The notes beneath the pieces are model-generated. The model saw only the letters and a program-made list of their open reading frames with translations. It searched no databases and was not told the origin of the DNA. Below, piece by piece: positions 36,859-45,174 of a stretch of DNA of 57,789 bases. Each line of letters starts with the position of its first letter. Position 1 is the first letter of the stretch. The position numbers were made by a program, and so were the translations under genes. The stretch is from an uncultured Alphaproteobacteria bacterium (GTDB taxonomy: Bacteria; Pseudomonadota; Alphaproteobacteria; Bin95): assembly GCA_937891825.1 (NCBI GenBank), contig CALAHN010000004.1, positions 1 through 57,789 of the forward strand, written 5' to 3'.

Positions 36859-37530
36859 TCAGCCGACGTGTTTGGCGAAGAAGGCGAGAGTTCGGCTGCG
36901 CGCCTGTTTGGCGCTGTCGGGATGGAAGTCGCCCCGATGGTCGCAGTTGAAGCCGTGGCCGGCCGGATAGAGAAACACCTCTGCGTCGGGATGGGCGGCG
37001 CGGATTTTCTCGACGTCGGCCATGGGGATGCCGTGATCGTTCTCGCCGAAATGCATCATGACCGGGTTCTTCGGGGTTTCGCCGTTATACATGGCGATCT
37101 GCCCGCCATAGTAGCAGACGCTGGCGTCGACGCCGACGCGGGTCGCGGCCAGCCATGACATCGAGCCGCCCCAGCAATAGCCGACGCTGCCGATCTTCCC
37201 GACCTTCGCCGCCTTCAGCGCCGCGACCGTCGCGGCCACGTCCTTGACCGCATCGTCCCAGGGAACCTTCGCCCGGGTATCGCGGCCCTTGGCGATGTCT
37301 TCCGGCTTGTAGCCGACTTCAAAGTTCTTCTCCGCCCGGTCGAACAGCGCCGGCGCCAGCACCGCATAGCCGTCCTTCGCGAAGCCGTCTGCGACTTCGC
37401 GGACATGGCTGTTGACGCCGAAAATTTCCTGGATGACGACGAGGCCGCCTTTCGGCGCGCCCGCCGGATCGGCCTTGTAGCAGTCGAACTTATGCCCATC
37501 GGCGGCGGTCAAGGTGATGAATTCGCCCAT
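36859..37530 (-). CDS. Dienelactone hydrolase family protein
   Basis: A 223-residue alpha/beta hydrolase. The nucleophile is the Cys of VGYCWGGSM, with Asp in FGENDHGIP and His in AGHGFNCD completing the Cys-Asp-His triad of dienelactone hydrolases. VVIQEIFGVNSHVREVAD is the family oxyanion/Glu region. Dienelactone hydrolase opens lactones in chlorocatechol degradation, but most chromosomal homologues have unknown substrates and no chlorocatechol genes are nearby. Confidence 0.9.
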   Translation of the reverse strand: MGEFITLTAADGHKFDCYKADPAGAPKGGLVVIQEIFGVNSHVREVADGFAKDGYAVLAPALFDRAEKNFEVGYKPEDIAKGRDTRAKVPWDDAVKDVAATVAALKAAKVGKIGSVGYCWGGSMSWLAATRVGVDASVCYYGGQIAMYNGETPKNPVMMHFGENDHGIPMADVEKIRAAHPDAEVFLYPAGHGFNCDHRGDFHPDSAKQARSRTLAFFAKHVG

Positions 37531-37587
37531 GCTGGCGCTCCTTTGAAAGAGGTCACAGATCGACGGGGACTATACGGGCAACCGGCG

Positions 37588-37995
37588 TCAGACGTAAACG
37601 AGCCGATGCGTCATGCCGCGCGCCAGGATATCAGTGAGGCCGGTCGTGGAAAAGCGCTCGGCCCGGTCAAGGTCGCCCGCCGCCAATCCCGCCGCCGCGA
37701 GCGCTGTATCGCAGACCGCCAGTTCGGCTTCCAGCTCCGTCAGCGCTTCGAGCAGGTCCGCCGGCGAGGCGACGCCCGCTTGTTCCAGGCGCGCCAGATA
37801 GGCCGCGCCAGCTTCGCCGGCGCTGGTCTTGAGCGCGCCCAGGGCGTCGGGCGTCAGCGCTTCGACGGCTTCGGTCGCGAAGAATAGCGTCGTCGGCGCG
37901 TCGAGCGCGGCGTTGGCCGCCGCGAGCATCAAGGCATAGTGGATGCGGTCGACGGCTTTGCTTTGAAGGATGATTGTCAGGCCGGTCACGGCCAT
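37588..37995 (-). CDS. DsrE-family protein
   Basis: A 135-residue DsrE/F-like protein (LTIILQSKAVDRIHYALMLAAANAALDAPTTLFFATEAVEAL, C-terminal TGLTDILARG). The family transfers persulphide or binds small ligands; one Cys (in AVCDTAL) is visible. The start at 37995 lies 8 bp after the bacterioferritin-associated ferredoxin stop, so the two are co-transcribed. The role is uncertain; the pairing suggests sulphur or Fe-S handling. Confidence 0.8.
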   Translation of the reverse strand: MAVTGLTIILQSKAVDRIHYALMLAAANAALDAPTTLFFATEAVEALTPDALGALKTSAGEAGAAYLARLEQAGVASPADLLEALTELEAELAVCDTALAAAGLAAGDLDRAERFSTTGLTDILARGMTHRLVYV

Positions 37996-38003
37996 GGGCT
38001 GGC

Positions 38004-38186
38004 TCAGTCGGCGTCGTAAGCTTCGACGGCCCGGCGATCCAGGGCCTGGCGCATCTGGGGGACGCACTGGCCGCAACGCGGGGCGCAGCCGTTCGCGCGG
38101 TAGATCTCCGAAACTTTCGCGGCGCCGCCTTCGATGGCGGCGGACACTTGGCGCTCGTTGATGCCGTTACACACGCAGATATACAT
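38004..38186 (-). CDS. bfd: Bacterioferritin-associated ferredoxin
   Basis: A 60-residue BFD-like [2Fe-2S] protein with ligands C4, C6, C38 and C41 (CVC, CGQC) and an additional C34. Bfd takes electrons from a reductase and reduces the ferric core of bacterioferritin to release iron. A 25-bp palindromic site stands about 50 bp upstream, consistent with iron control. No bacterioferritin gene is adjacent; DsrE-like protein follows. Confidence 0.92.
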   Translation of the reverse strand: MYICVCNGINERQVSAAIEGGAAKVSEIYRANGCAPRCGQCVPQMRQALDRRAVEAYDAD

Positions 38187-38233
38187 CCGGACCCTCTCCC
38201 AGGCTCGAGAAGCAGGGGGATTTAACGGACGTT

Positions 38234-38258
38234 GCGAACGATTGTCAATCGCATTCGC
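38234..38258. promoter_or_regulatory. Palindromic operator upstream of bfd
   Basis: The central CGATTGTCAATCG is a perfect 13-bp palindrome, flanked by GCGAA on one side and TTCGC on the other. Its location 48 bp before the bfd start suggests binding by an iron regulator (Fur, Irr or RirA type); which one cannot be told from the sequence. Confidence 0.6.
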
Positions 38259-38277
38259 GCATCCGCCGCTGATATTT

Positions 38278-38336
38278 TAGAGCATGGCGCGTCCAGACGG
38301 ACGCGCGGTCCATGCTCTACTCTTTTTGATCTAGAG
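38278..38336. repeat. Dispersed palindromic element, copy 2
   Basis: TAGAGCATGGCGCGTCC, an AGAC loop and GGACGCGCGGTCCATGCTCTA form a hairpin (outer stem 9-10 bp, inner stem 8 bp, small bulge), followed by CTTTTTGATCTAG. On the minus strand TAGATCAAAAAGAG follows the acyl-CoA dehydrogenase stop, which is the first triplet. It matches the core and the TAGATCAAA end of the copy at 8162-8265. Stem plus T-run can act as a terminator. Confidence 0.85.
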
Positions 38337-39527
38337 GCCGCGCGCGATCAGCTCCTTCATGATCTCGTTCGTCCCGCCGTAGATTTTCTGGACCCGCGCG
38401 TCCGCCCACATCCGGGCGACGGGGTATTCCGCCATGTAGCCATAACCGCCGTGAAACTGCACGCAGAGATCAAGCACCTCGTTCTGCTTCTGGGTCGCCC
38501 AATATTTCGCCATCGACGCCAGCTTCGAATCCAGGCGTCCTTCCAGCAGCCGCTTGACGCAGTCATCGACGAAGACGCGCCCGACGCGCGCTTCGGTCAC
38601 GGCCTCGGCGAGACGATGCCTGGTGTTCTGAAAGTCGAAGATCGCCTGCCCGAAAGCCTGGCGCTGCTTCACATAGTCCAGGGTGAGGGCGAGGCTCGTC
38701 TCCATCGACGCGACCGCGCCGACGGCGATCAACAGCCGTTCCTGGGGCAGTTGGTTCATCAACTGATAGAAGCCCTTGCCAGCCTCGCCGCCCAGAATGT
38801 TCGCGGCCGGAACCCGCACGTCCTCGAAGAACAGTTCCGACGTATCGGCGGCGTGCATGCCGATCTTCTCGAGGTTCCGGCCCCTGGAGACGCCGGCGCG
38901 GTCCATCTCGACCAGGACGAGCGACACGCCTTTCGCCCGCGCCGCGGGATCGGTCTTGGCGACCAGGACGATCAGGTCGGCGTTCTGGCCGTTGGTGATG
39001 AAGGTCTTCTGGCCGTTGACGACATAGTCCGCGCCATCGAGGACGGCCCGGGTCTTGATCGATTGCAGGTCGGAGCCTGTCCCCGGCTCGGTCATGCCAA
39101 TGGCGCAAACGGCCTCGCCCCTGGCCATCGGCGGCAGCCATTGGCGTTTCTGCGGCTCGGTCCCGTATTCCAGGACGTAGTGGGCGCAGATGCCGCTGTG
39201 GACGCCGTCGCCGAAAGCCGCGCCCAGGGTGATGCGTTCGACTTCCTCGAGCCAGGCGAAATGATGCGCGATCGTGCCGCCGCCGCCGCCATAGGCTTCC
39301 GGAATGGAGGGGCAGAGGAAGCCAGCCGCGCCGGCGGCGGCCCAAGCGGCCTTGTCGATGACGCCGGCTTTGGTCCAGCGGTCGATATGCGGCGCGAATT
39401 CGGCCTGGAGGAACCGGCGCGCGGCCTCGCGGAACAGCGCCACGTCCTCGGTTTCCCAAACCGGGCAGTGATCCGCAATGAACGGGAAGCCGAGGCCCCC
39501 CGAAGCGGCGGCCGGTCCATCGCCCAT
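38331..39527 (-). CDS. Acyl-CoA dehydrogenase family protein
   Basis: A 398-residue acyl-CoA dehydrogenase with IGMTEPGTGSDLQSIKT, VNGQKTFITNGQNAD, KQRQAFGQAIFDFQNTRH, catalytic-Glu region QFHGGYGYMAEYPVARMWADARVQKIYGGTNEIM. The YGGTNEIMKE tail is typical of short/long-chain enzymes. The stop codon is contributed by the dispersed repeat. No ETF gene is nearby. Confidence 0.93.
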   Translation of the reverse strand: MGDGPAAASGGLGFPFIADHCPVWETEDVALFREAARRFLQAEFAPHIDRWTKAGVIDKAAWAAAGAAGFLCPSIPEAYGGGGGTIAHHFAWLEEVERITLGAAFGDGVHSGICAHYVLEYGTEPQKRQWLPPMARGEAVCAIGMTEPGTGSDLQSIKTRAVLDGADYVVNGQKTFITNGQNADLIVLVAKTDPAARAKGVSLVLVEMDRAGVSRGRNLEKIGMHAADTSELFFEDVRVPAANILGGEAGKGFYQLMNQLPQERLLIAVGAVASMETSLALTLDYVKQRQAFGQAIFDFQNTRHRLAEAVTEARVGRVFVDDCVKRLLEGRLDSKLASMAKYWATQKQNEVLDLCVQFHGGYGYMAEYPVARMWADARVQKIYGGTNEIMKELIARGL

Positions 39528-39655
39528 CGCCCTGTTCCTCCGATAAAGTGCTTGGCGGGCACAGTAGCGGGAATGTGGGGACGCATGAAGATTACATCCG
39601 TCGAGACCCGGTCAACCAACCGGGCGGCCTGGCGCAGTCGCCCGGCTTGTCGGCT

Positions 39656-40777
39656 TCAGGCGACGTCGAAGGCGACCGATACCCGTTCCTCGTCGCCCTC
39701 GAACGGTTCGGTCCAGTGCCAGACATAGGATGGGAAGCAGACCATCAGGCCTTCCTCCGGCTTCAGGTAGCGCAGCTTCGGCGGGCGCTTGGCCTCGATG
39801 CCGTATCCGGGACGGCCGAAGCCCAGCCAACCGGCATGATCGCCAGCGTCGCCGAGCGCCTTCGGCAGCTTCGGATAGTAGACGCCGCTCAACCAGCCGA
39901 GATTATGGATATGCGCCGCCTGAACGCCCTGGGCCGGCATCAGATTGGCCCAGGAGACGATCTCGAATGGCTGTTTCGGGCGGCGGCCGTAGAAGGGATG
40001 TCCGGCTTCCTCTGGCAAGCTGGCGGCGAGGGCGGCTACTTCCCGTTCGATCATCTGGCGAAACGCCTGGATCGCGGGCGGCTGGGGCAATCCGGCCGCG
40101 AAGATGTTCTCGGTGACGCGGCCGCCGCGCGCGGCGCGCAGGGTCGGGTCCCAGCGGTCGGTCAGGGTCGGATGCGCTTCGAAAGCTTCGATCAGGGCCG
40201 CGTTAAAGGCCGCGATCGTTGGATAGCCGTCGGGCGGCTCGGGCCGGCGCTCGAATGCGAAGCGATCCGGGTCGGAGAGGGCTAGCGCCGCCGCGTCGGC
40301 CCCTGTCTCCCAAAGCGCCTGGGCGGCGTAGGCGGAGACATTGGCGCTTGGCCGGCCGGCCGGGGCATGGCGCTCCGTTACGGCGAGCACGTCATCGAAG
40401 CGGCCAAGCTTCAGGAGCGCCGCCGCGTAGTTTGAAAGCCGCGCAGGGTCGGGCGCGTCGGCCAGCGCCAGGCCGCGCTCATAGAGCGATGCGGCGGCCT
40501 CGATCTCCCCAAGCTGCTGGCGGAGGTCGGCGAGGTCCAGCATGGCGGGCCAATAGGCGCCGTGGGCCGCAAGCGCGCGCTCCAGCAAGCGCGCCGCGGC
40601 GGGCAGGTCGCCAAAGCGGCGGCCGATCCCGGCGAGGCGGCGGAGCGCGGGTGCATGGCCCGGCGCCGCCCGCAAGATTGTGCGGTAGCCGTCCGCCGCC
40701 TGTTTCAGGTCGCCCGCCCGTTCGGCCGCGATGCTGGCCTGCCACGCGGCGTTCAGCGCGTCGGGGGAGAGCGCCAT
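39656..40777 (-). CDS. TPR protein with C-terminal putative 2-oxoglutarate/Fe(II) oxygenase domain
   Basis: A 373-residue protein. Residues 1-165 are tetratricopeptide repeats (ADGYRTILRAAPGHAPALRRLA, RLLERALAAHGAYWPAMLDLADL, SLYERGLAL). The C-terminal 200 residues resemble the TIGR02466 double-stranded beta-helix: HIHNLGWLSGVYYPKLP, then CFPSYVWHWTEP and RVSVAFDV, giving an H...H...R facial pattern. It would be a cytosolic hydroxylase acting on a protein or peptide bound by the TPRs; that is inference. It lies 13 bp after the sulfatase gene. Confidence 0.8.
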   Translation of the reverse strand: MALSPDALNAAWQASIAAERAGDLKQAADGYRTILRAAPGHAPALRRLAGIGRRFGDLPAAARLLERALAAHGAYWPAMLDLADLRQQLGEIEAAASLYERGLALADAPDPARLSNYAAALLKLGRFDDVLAVTERHAPAGRPSANVSAYAAQALWETGADAAALALSDPDRFAFERRPEPPDGYPTIAAFNAALIEAFEAHPTLTDRWDPTLRAARGGRVTENIFAAGLPQPPAIQAFRQMIEREVAALAASLPEEAGHPFYGRRPKQPFEIVSWANLMPAQGVQAAHIHNLGWLSGVYYPKLPKALGDAGDHAGWLGFGRPGYGIEAKRPPKLRYLKPEEGLMVCFPSYVWHWTEPFEGDEERVSVAFDVA

Positions 40778-40790
40778 CAGCCGCCAGCCC

Positions 40791-42368
40791 TCACCATTCG
40801 CCGATGCGGAAGCCGCGCTTCACCTGCACGGCCTTGCCGGCGCGCTGGGCGAGCGCCTTGTCGGAGATCGTCGTCCGGGTGCGCCGGCCCCGGAAATGCG
40901 CGAACAGGCGGTCATGCAGCTCCCGCTCGACCGGGAGGCCTTCCCCGGCGCGGTCGTGCTGCTCCTCAGGGTCGGCCGCCAGGTCGAACAATTGCGGCGG
41001 CTGCTTTTCCCAGAGGATATATTTCCACTGTCGGCTCGCGATCATGTAGCCGCGCGCCTCGTTCGGTTTCAGGCCAAGTCGCTTGGCGGCGTCGCGCATG
41101 GCGAAGTCGGTTTCGGAGATCACGTGTTCCCGCCAGTCGGGCGCATGGCCGCCGTCGCGGATCAGCGGCAGCAAGGAGCGGCCCTCCAGGCGCTGGCCGT
41201 CGTCGACGCCGCCATACACGTCGAAGAAGGTCGCGGCGAGGTCGACGCTTTCGGTCAGCCGTTCGTCGATCGCGCCGCGGGTCGCGTCGGCGCGGCTGTC
41301 GGGATCGTAGACGATCAACGGCACGCGCACGCTTTCCTCGTGCAGCAATTCCTTTTCGCCGAGCCAGTGGTCGCCCAGATAATCGCCGTGATCGCTGGTG
41401 AAGACGATCATGGTGTCATCCATCAGCCCGCGCTTTTCCATGAACGCGAACAGGGTCCCCAGCCAGTCGTCGATCTCGCGGATCAGGCCCATATAGGCGG
41501 GGATGACGGCGCGGCGAACGTCATCGCGGGCAAAGCTCGTGCTATCCTCGTGGGCCATGAACGCCGCGTGCACGGGATGGGGCCGGTCGCGCTCGGCCCG
41601 GGTCCGGTTCGCCGGCTGGATCTGGTTTGCGGAATAGAGGGCGTGATAGGGCGCCGGCGCGATATAGGGCCAATGGGGCTTGATGTAGGAGAGGTGGGCG
41701 CACCAGGGCTGGTCGCCCGCTTCCTCGATGAAGGTCATTGCGCGCTTGGTCATGTAGGCGGTTTCGGAATGGTCTTTGTCGACGCGGGCGGGCAGGGGCG
41801 AGTGACGCATCTGCCAGCCCGATAGGATCTCGCCGTTCGGACCTTCGGCGGAATTCGCCCAGTCGTGCCAGGGATTGTCGCCCGCATAGCCATGGGCGCG
41901 CAGCCACGCATTGTAAGGCAGGTTGGGATCGGCGCTTTCCGATGGATGCAGCCCGTCGTCGCGCTCATAAGGCTCGAAGCCGCATTCCGAGAGCAGCACG
42001 CCCAGTTCGGAATGCCGGTCGATCCCAAGCTTCGCCATGCCCGCGACGTCAGCCGCCATGTGGGTCTTGCCGATCAGCGCGGTGCGGACGCCCAGGGGCC
42101 GCAGATAGTCCCCTATGGTGTGTTCGGCGACGTTCAAGGGGATGTTGTTCCAGTGGCCGCCATGGGTCGTCATATAGCGGCCGGTATAGGTGCACATCCG
42201 GCTCGCGCCGCAGATCGGGGACTGGCAGTAGGAATACTTGAACGTGACGCCTTTGGCCGCCAGCGCATCGAGGGCTGGCGTTTCCAGGGTCGGATGGCCC
42301 ATAACCCCCAGGTAGTCCCAGCGCTGCTGGTCCGTCATGATGAAAAGAATATTCCGTACAGAGCCCAT
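40791..42368 (-). CDS. Sulfatase / phosphonate monoester hydrolase family
   Basis: A 525-residue alkaline-phosphatase-superfamily hydrolase. Metal ligands appear in ILFIMTDQQRWD and FTSDHGDYLGDH. The formylglycine position is C53 in PICGASRMCTYTGR, that is C-x-A-x-R rather than the usual C-x-P-x-R. There is no signal peptide, so it is cytosolic and probably acts on small sulphate or phosphonate esters. The start ATG shares the CATG palindrome with the divergent RluA-family start. Confidence 0.9.
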   Translation of the reverse strand: MGSVRNILFIMTDQQRWDYLGVMGHPTLETPALDALAAKGVTFKYSYCQSPICGASRMCTYTGRYMTTHGGHWNNIPLNVAEHTIGDYLRPLGVRTALIGKTHMAADVAGMAKLGIDRHSELGVLLSECGFEPYERDDGLHPSESADPNLPYNAWLRAHGYAGDNPWHDWANSAEGPNGEILSGWQMRHSPLPARVDKDHSETAYMTKRAMTFIEEAGDQPWCAHLSYIKPHWPYIAPAPYHALYSANQIQPANRTRAERDRPHPVHAAFMAHEDSTSFARDDVRRAVIPAYMGLIREIDDWLGTLFAFMEKRGLMDDTMIVFTSDHGDYLGDHWLGEKELLHEESVRVPLIVYDPDSRADATRGAIDERLTESVDLAATFFDVYGGVDDGQRLEGRSLLPLIRDGGHAPDWREHVISETDFAMRDAAKRLGLKPNEARGYMIASRQWKYILWEKQPPQLFDLAADPEEQHDRAGEGLPVERELHDRLFAHFRGRRTRTTISDKALAQRAGKAVQVKRGFRIGEW

Positions 42369-43119
42369 GCAGAAAAAAACCCGCCGTCCCCGAAACACCA
42401 ATTTCCGATTAGAACCACGGCGGCGCCCTGTCGTCCACCTGCTTGGCGAGGCGCCGGACATCGACCTGACGGAGCGCGTGCTCTACCGCGATCCGATGGT
42501 GCTGGTGATCGACAAGCCGGCGGGTCTGCCCGTGCATGCCGGACCGTCCGGCGGACCGAACCTTGAAGCCGGGCTTGCAAGCTTGATGTTCGAGGCGAAA
42601 GACCGCCCGGCGCTCGCCCACCGGCTCGACCGCGATACGGCCGGGTGTCTGGCGCTCGGTCGGGGGGAGAAGGGCCTGAAGCGGCTCGGCCGGCTGTTCC
42701 GTGAGGGCCTTGTCGGCAAGGTCTATTGGGCCGTCGTCGAGGGCGGGCCCGTGGATGACCGGGGCGAGGTGACGGCGCCGCTTCTGAAGACCAACACGAC
42801 CGCCGGCTGGCGCGTCGATATCGACGCGGCGGGCAAGCCCGCGCGGACGCGCTGGCAGGTGCTGGGTCGGGGCGACGGCTTCGCCTGGATGGCGTTTCAG
42901 CCGGCGACCGGGCGGACGCACCAGGTGCGCGTCCATGCGGCGTCCCTGGGCTGCCCGATCGTCGGCGATACGCAATATGGCGCGACCGTCGCTGCGCCCA
43001 TGCACCTGCTGGCGCGCTCGCTGACCTTGCCGCTGTATCAGGAGCGTCCGCCCGTCGTCGTCGAGGCCGATCCGCCGGACCATATGCGGAAGCGCCTCCG
43101 CGCCCTTGGCTGGCGCTGA
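42367..43119 (+). CDS. RluA-family pseudouridine synthase
   Basis: A 250-residue RluA/RluD-type enzyme that isomerises uridine in rRNA or tRNA. The catalytic Asp is in AHRLDRDTAG; KPAGLPVHAG, GKVYWAVVEG and ATGRTHQVRVHAASLG complete the family pattern. There is no S4 domain. The N-terminus is basic (MQKKTRRPRNTN). The start is uncertain: the ATG at 42367 overlaps the sulfatase start, and in-frame ATGs at 42337/42340 would lie inside that gene. The target RNA is unknown. Confidence 0.88.
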   Translation: MQKKTRRPRNTNFRLEPRRRPVVHLLGEAPDIDLTERVLYRDPMVLVIDKPAGLPVHAGPSGGPNLEAGLASLMFEAKDRPALAHRLDRDTAGCLALGRGEKGLKRLGRLFREGLVGKVYWAVVEGGPVDDRGEVTAPLLKTNTTAGWRVDIDAAGKPARTRWQVLGRGDGFAWMAFQPATGRTHQVRVHAASLGCPIVGDTQYGATVAAPMHLLARSLTLPLYQERPPVVVEADPPDHMRKRLRALGWR

Positions 43120-43136
43120 GGCGGCGACGGCGGCGG

Positions 43137-43778
43137 TTACGCCTCCGGCGTGTCCTTCGGCTCCGTCGCCCGCATCGACGGGCGCTTGGCGAATTCCGCG
43201 TACCAGGCCGCCAGTTTCGGGCGGCCGGGCCGGAAATCGTCGAGCCAGTCGCGCCAGTCCTGATACCCCGCCGCGACGCCGACGGTGATTTCCGCCAGAT
43301 TGGGCGGACCGCCTTCGGCGCCGGTCCGAAGGTCGTCGGCGTGGGCCTCGATATGGTCGAAGCAGCGGTTAATCCGGTCGCGCTGCTTGTCCAGGAAGCT
43401 CTCCATCCGCATCGGCTCTGGGCGGAGATGCTCGGCCCGCATCAGGATATGCGCCTCCAGCAAGCCGTCCGCGATCGCATAGAGCGACCACATCGGCCAC
43501 GGGTCCGGCGGCGTCAGCTTGCCGCCGGAAAGGCTGTCGAGATGCTGGCAGGCAAGCGTCGAGCAGCCAAGCGCCGCGCCGCCGTCCGTCACCAGGGTCG
43601 GGATGCGGGCGACGGGATTGGCTTCGGCGAGGCCGGCTGTGAAGGCCGTCGTCCGGTAGCCCCAGTCGAGCGTCCAGGTCGTCGGCGCAATCTCGATCGC
43701 GTCCCACAGGCCGACCTCCCGCGCGGCGACGGCGACCTTGCGGGTGAAGGGCGAGGCAGGCGTCCAGAAGAGCTTCAT
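43137..43778 (-). CDS. Glutathione S-transferase family protein
   Basis: A 213-residue cytosolic GST with the N-terminal thioredoxin-fold domain (LFWTPASPFTRKVAVAAREVGL, NPVARIPTLVTDGG, cis-Pro after RI) and a helical C-terminal domain (LYAIADGLLEA, LAEITVGVAAGYQDWR). Ser9 of ASPFTRK is the likely glutathione-activating residue. It overlaps the MBL hydrolase gene by one base (TGATG) and is therefore coupled to it. Confidence 0.9.
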   Translation of the reverse strand: MKLFWTPASPFTRKVAVAAREVGLWDAIEIAPTTWTLDWGYRTTAFTAGLAEANPVARIPTLVTDGGAALGCSTLACQHLDSLSGGKLTPPDPWPMWSLYAIADGLLEAHILMRAEHLRPEPMRMESFLDKQRDRINRCFDHIEAHADDLRTGAEGGPPNLAEITVGVAAGYQDWRDWLDDFRPGRPKLAAWYAEFAKRPSMRATEPKDTPEA

Positions 43779-44671
43779 CAGAGGTCCTTCAGCAAGCGGA
43801 AGATGGTGCGGCCGTCCTTGTGGGTGACGATCCGGCCGGCGTTCGGCGTGCAGGCGTGAGCGGAGAGGACGATCGTGTCCGCATCGGCATGTTCGCCGAT
43901 GAACTGCCGCCGCCGTTCGGCCGCGGCCCGGCGGTCGACATCGAACTTGCTCGACCATTCCGGCCGCGCGATCTGCAGCGGGCTATGGAAAAGATCGCCC
44001 GTGAAGATCAGCCGCTCGCCAGGGAGTTGGACATTCAAGGTCAGTTGCCCGGGCGCATGGCCGGCGGCGCTTTCGAACCACATGTCGTCCGCCGCCCGAT
44101 CGCCGACATCGACAAGCGTCGCAAGCCCGGCCTCATGGACCGGCAGCACGCTATCCAGGTAGCAGCCGTCATTGGCGCCGGTGCCGGTGACGGCGTCGTT
44201 CGCCGGGTCGGCCCAGAACGCGAATTCGGTCTTCGGCAGAAGGTACTTGGCGTTCGGAAAGGTCGGAACCCAGCGATCGCCGTCCGCGACCGTGTTCCAG
44301 CCGCAATGGTCCACATGCAGATGGGTGTTGAAGACGTGGGTCACGTCTTCCGGCCGGACGCCGAGCGCCGCCAGCCGGTCCAGCCAGTCGGTCTGCATAT
44401 TGTTCCAGGTTCGGGAGGACGGGCGCGGCTTGCCGTTGCCGACGCAGGTATCGACCAGCATCGTCATGCCCGGCCGCCGCAGCAGGAAGCAGGCGTTGCC
44501 CTGCAGCAACCGACCGCTCGCGGGATCGAGGAAATCCGGGGCCATCCAGTCCTGCTCGGCCGCGACGCCGTCGGGGTCCGCGTCGGGGAAGATGTAGCCC
44601 GGAAAGAAGCCCGCGCCCTCGGCTTCGATCACGCGGTCGACGGTGATCTCGCCGATCTTCAATTGCGCCAT
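43778..44671 (-). CDS. MBL-fold metallohydrolase
   Basis: A 297-residue metallo-beta-lactamase-fold enzyme. HLHVDHCGWN is the HxHxDH metal motif; AGHAPGQ and FTGDLFHSP provide further ligands (His, Asp), and the C-terminal SAHACTPNAG the last. It resembles lactonase/AttM-like hydrolases, some of which cleave acyl-homoserine lactones, but substrate assignment is not possible. The adjacent GST gene suggests conjugation and hydrolysis of a common reactive compound. Confidence 0.88.
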   Translation of the reverse strand: MAQLKIGEITVDRVIEAEGAGFFPGYIFPDADPDGVAAEQDWMAPDFLDPASGRLLQGNACFLLRRPGMTMLVDTCVGNGKPRPSSRTWNNMQTDWLDRLAALGVRPEDVTHVFNTHLHVDHCGWNTVADGDRWVPTFPNAKYLLPKTEFAFWADPANDAVTGTGANDGCYLDSVLPVHEAGLATLVDVGDRAADDMWFESAAGHAPGQLTLNVQLPGERLIFTGDLFHSPLQIARPEWSSKFDVDRRAAAERRRQFIGEHADADTIVLSAHACTPNAGRIVTHKDGRTIFRLLKDL

Positions 44672-44693
44672 GATTTCGGTCTCCCGGAAATGA

Positions 44694-44728
44694 CGAAGCC
44701 GCCGCAGGTTCCCCAAACGGCGGCTTCG
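44694..44728 (-). terminator. Hairpin between MaoC gene and MBL hydrolase gene
   Basis: CGAAGCCGCCG and CGGCGGCTTCG form an 11-bp perfect stem with a 13-nt loop, 24 bp after the MaoC stop on the minus strand. There is no T-run, so it is a probable partial terminator separating two transcription units. Confidence 0.55.
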
Positions 44729-44751
44729 GGTCGGTTCAGCGCAGAGCGCGC

Positions 44752-45159
44752 TCAGTCAACGCGGGCGGTCGCATTGCCCATGATGACCGTCTTGCCGTCC
44801 TGATTGACGGTTTCCAGCGTCAGGTCGACTTCGCCCGGCCGGATTTCCGCGACCGTCGCCTTGGACGTCAGGGTGTCGCCCGGCCAGACCTGGTTGGTGA
44901 AGCGGACGCCGAACTTGGTCAGACGGCCGTCGCCGACATAGTTGGTCAGCATCTTGCCGGTCAGGCCCATGGAGAGCATGCCGTGGGCGAAAACGCTGGG
45001 GTAGCCGGCGACCTGGGTCGTGTAGACCTCGTCCGTATGCAGCGGGTTGTAGTCGCCCGACGTGCCGGCATACATCACCAGCAGACCGCGGGAGAGGTTC
45101 TCGACGACGACTTCTTCATGGGTGTCGCCGACTTTGAGATTGGATGCTTTAAGAGCCAT
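44752..45159 (-). CDS. MaoC-like hydratase, small subunit
   Basis: A 135-residue hot-dog-fold protein of the MaoC/R-hydratase type: YAGTSGDYNPLHTDEVYTTQ carries the hydratase motif with its Asp and His, and FAHGMLSMGLTGKML follows. It hydrates a trans-2-enoyl-CoA, or dehydrates a 3-hydroxyacyl thioester, together with the FAS1-like partner encoded 15 bp upstream. The heteromeric pairing resembles the HadAB arrangement. Confidence 0.9.
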   Translation of the reverse strand: MALKASNLKVGDTHEEVVVENLSRGLLVMYAGTSGDYNPLHTDEVYTTQVAGYPSVFAHGMLSMGLTGKMLTNYVGDGRLTKFGVRFTNQVWPGDTLTSKATVAEIRPGEVDLTLETVNQDGKTVIMGNATARVD

Positions 45160-45174
45160 TGTCCTGGTTTCCCC

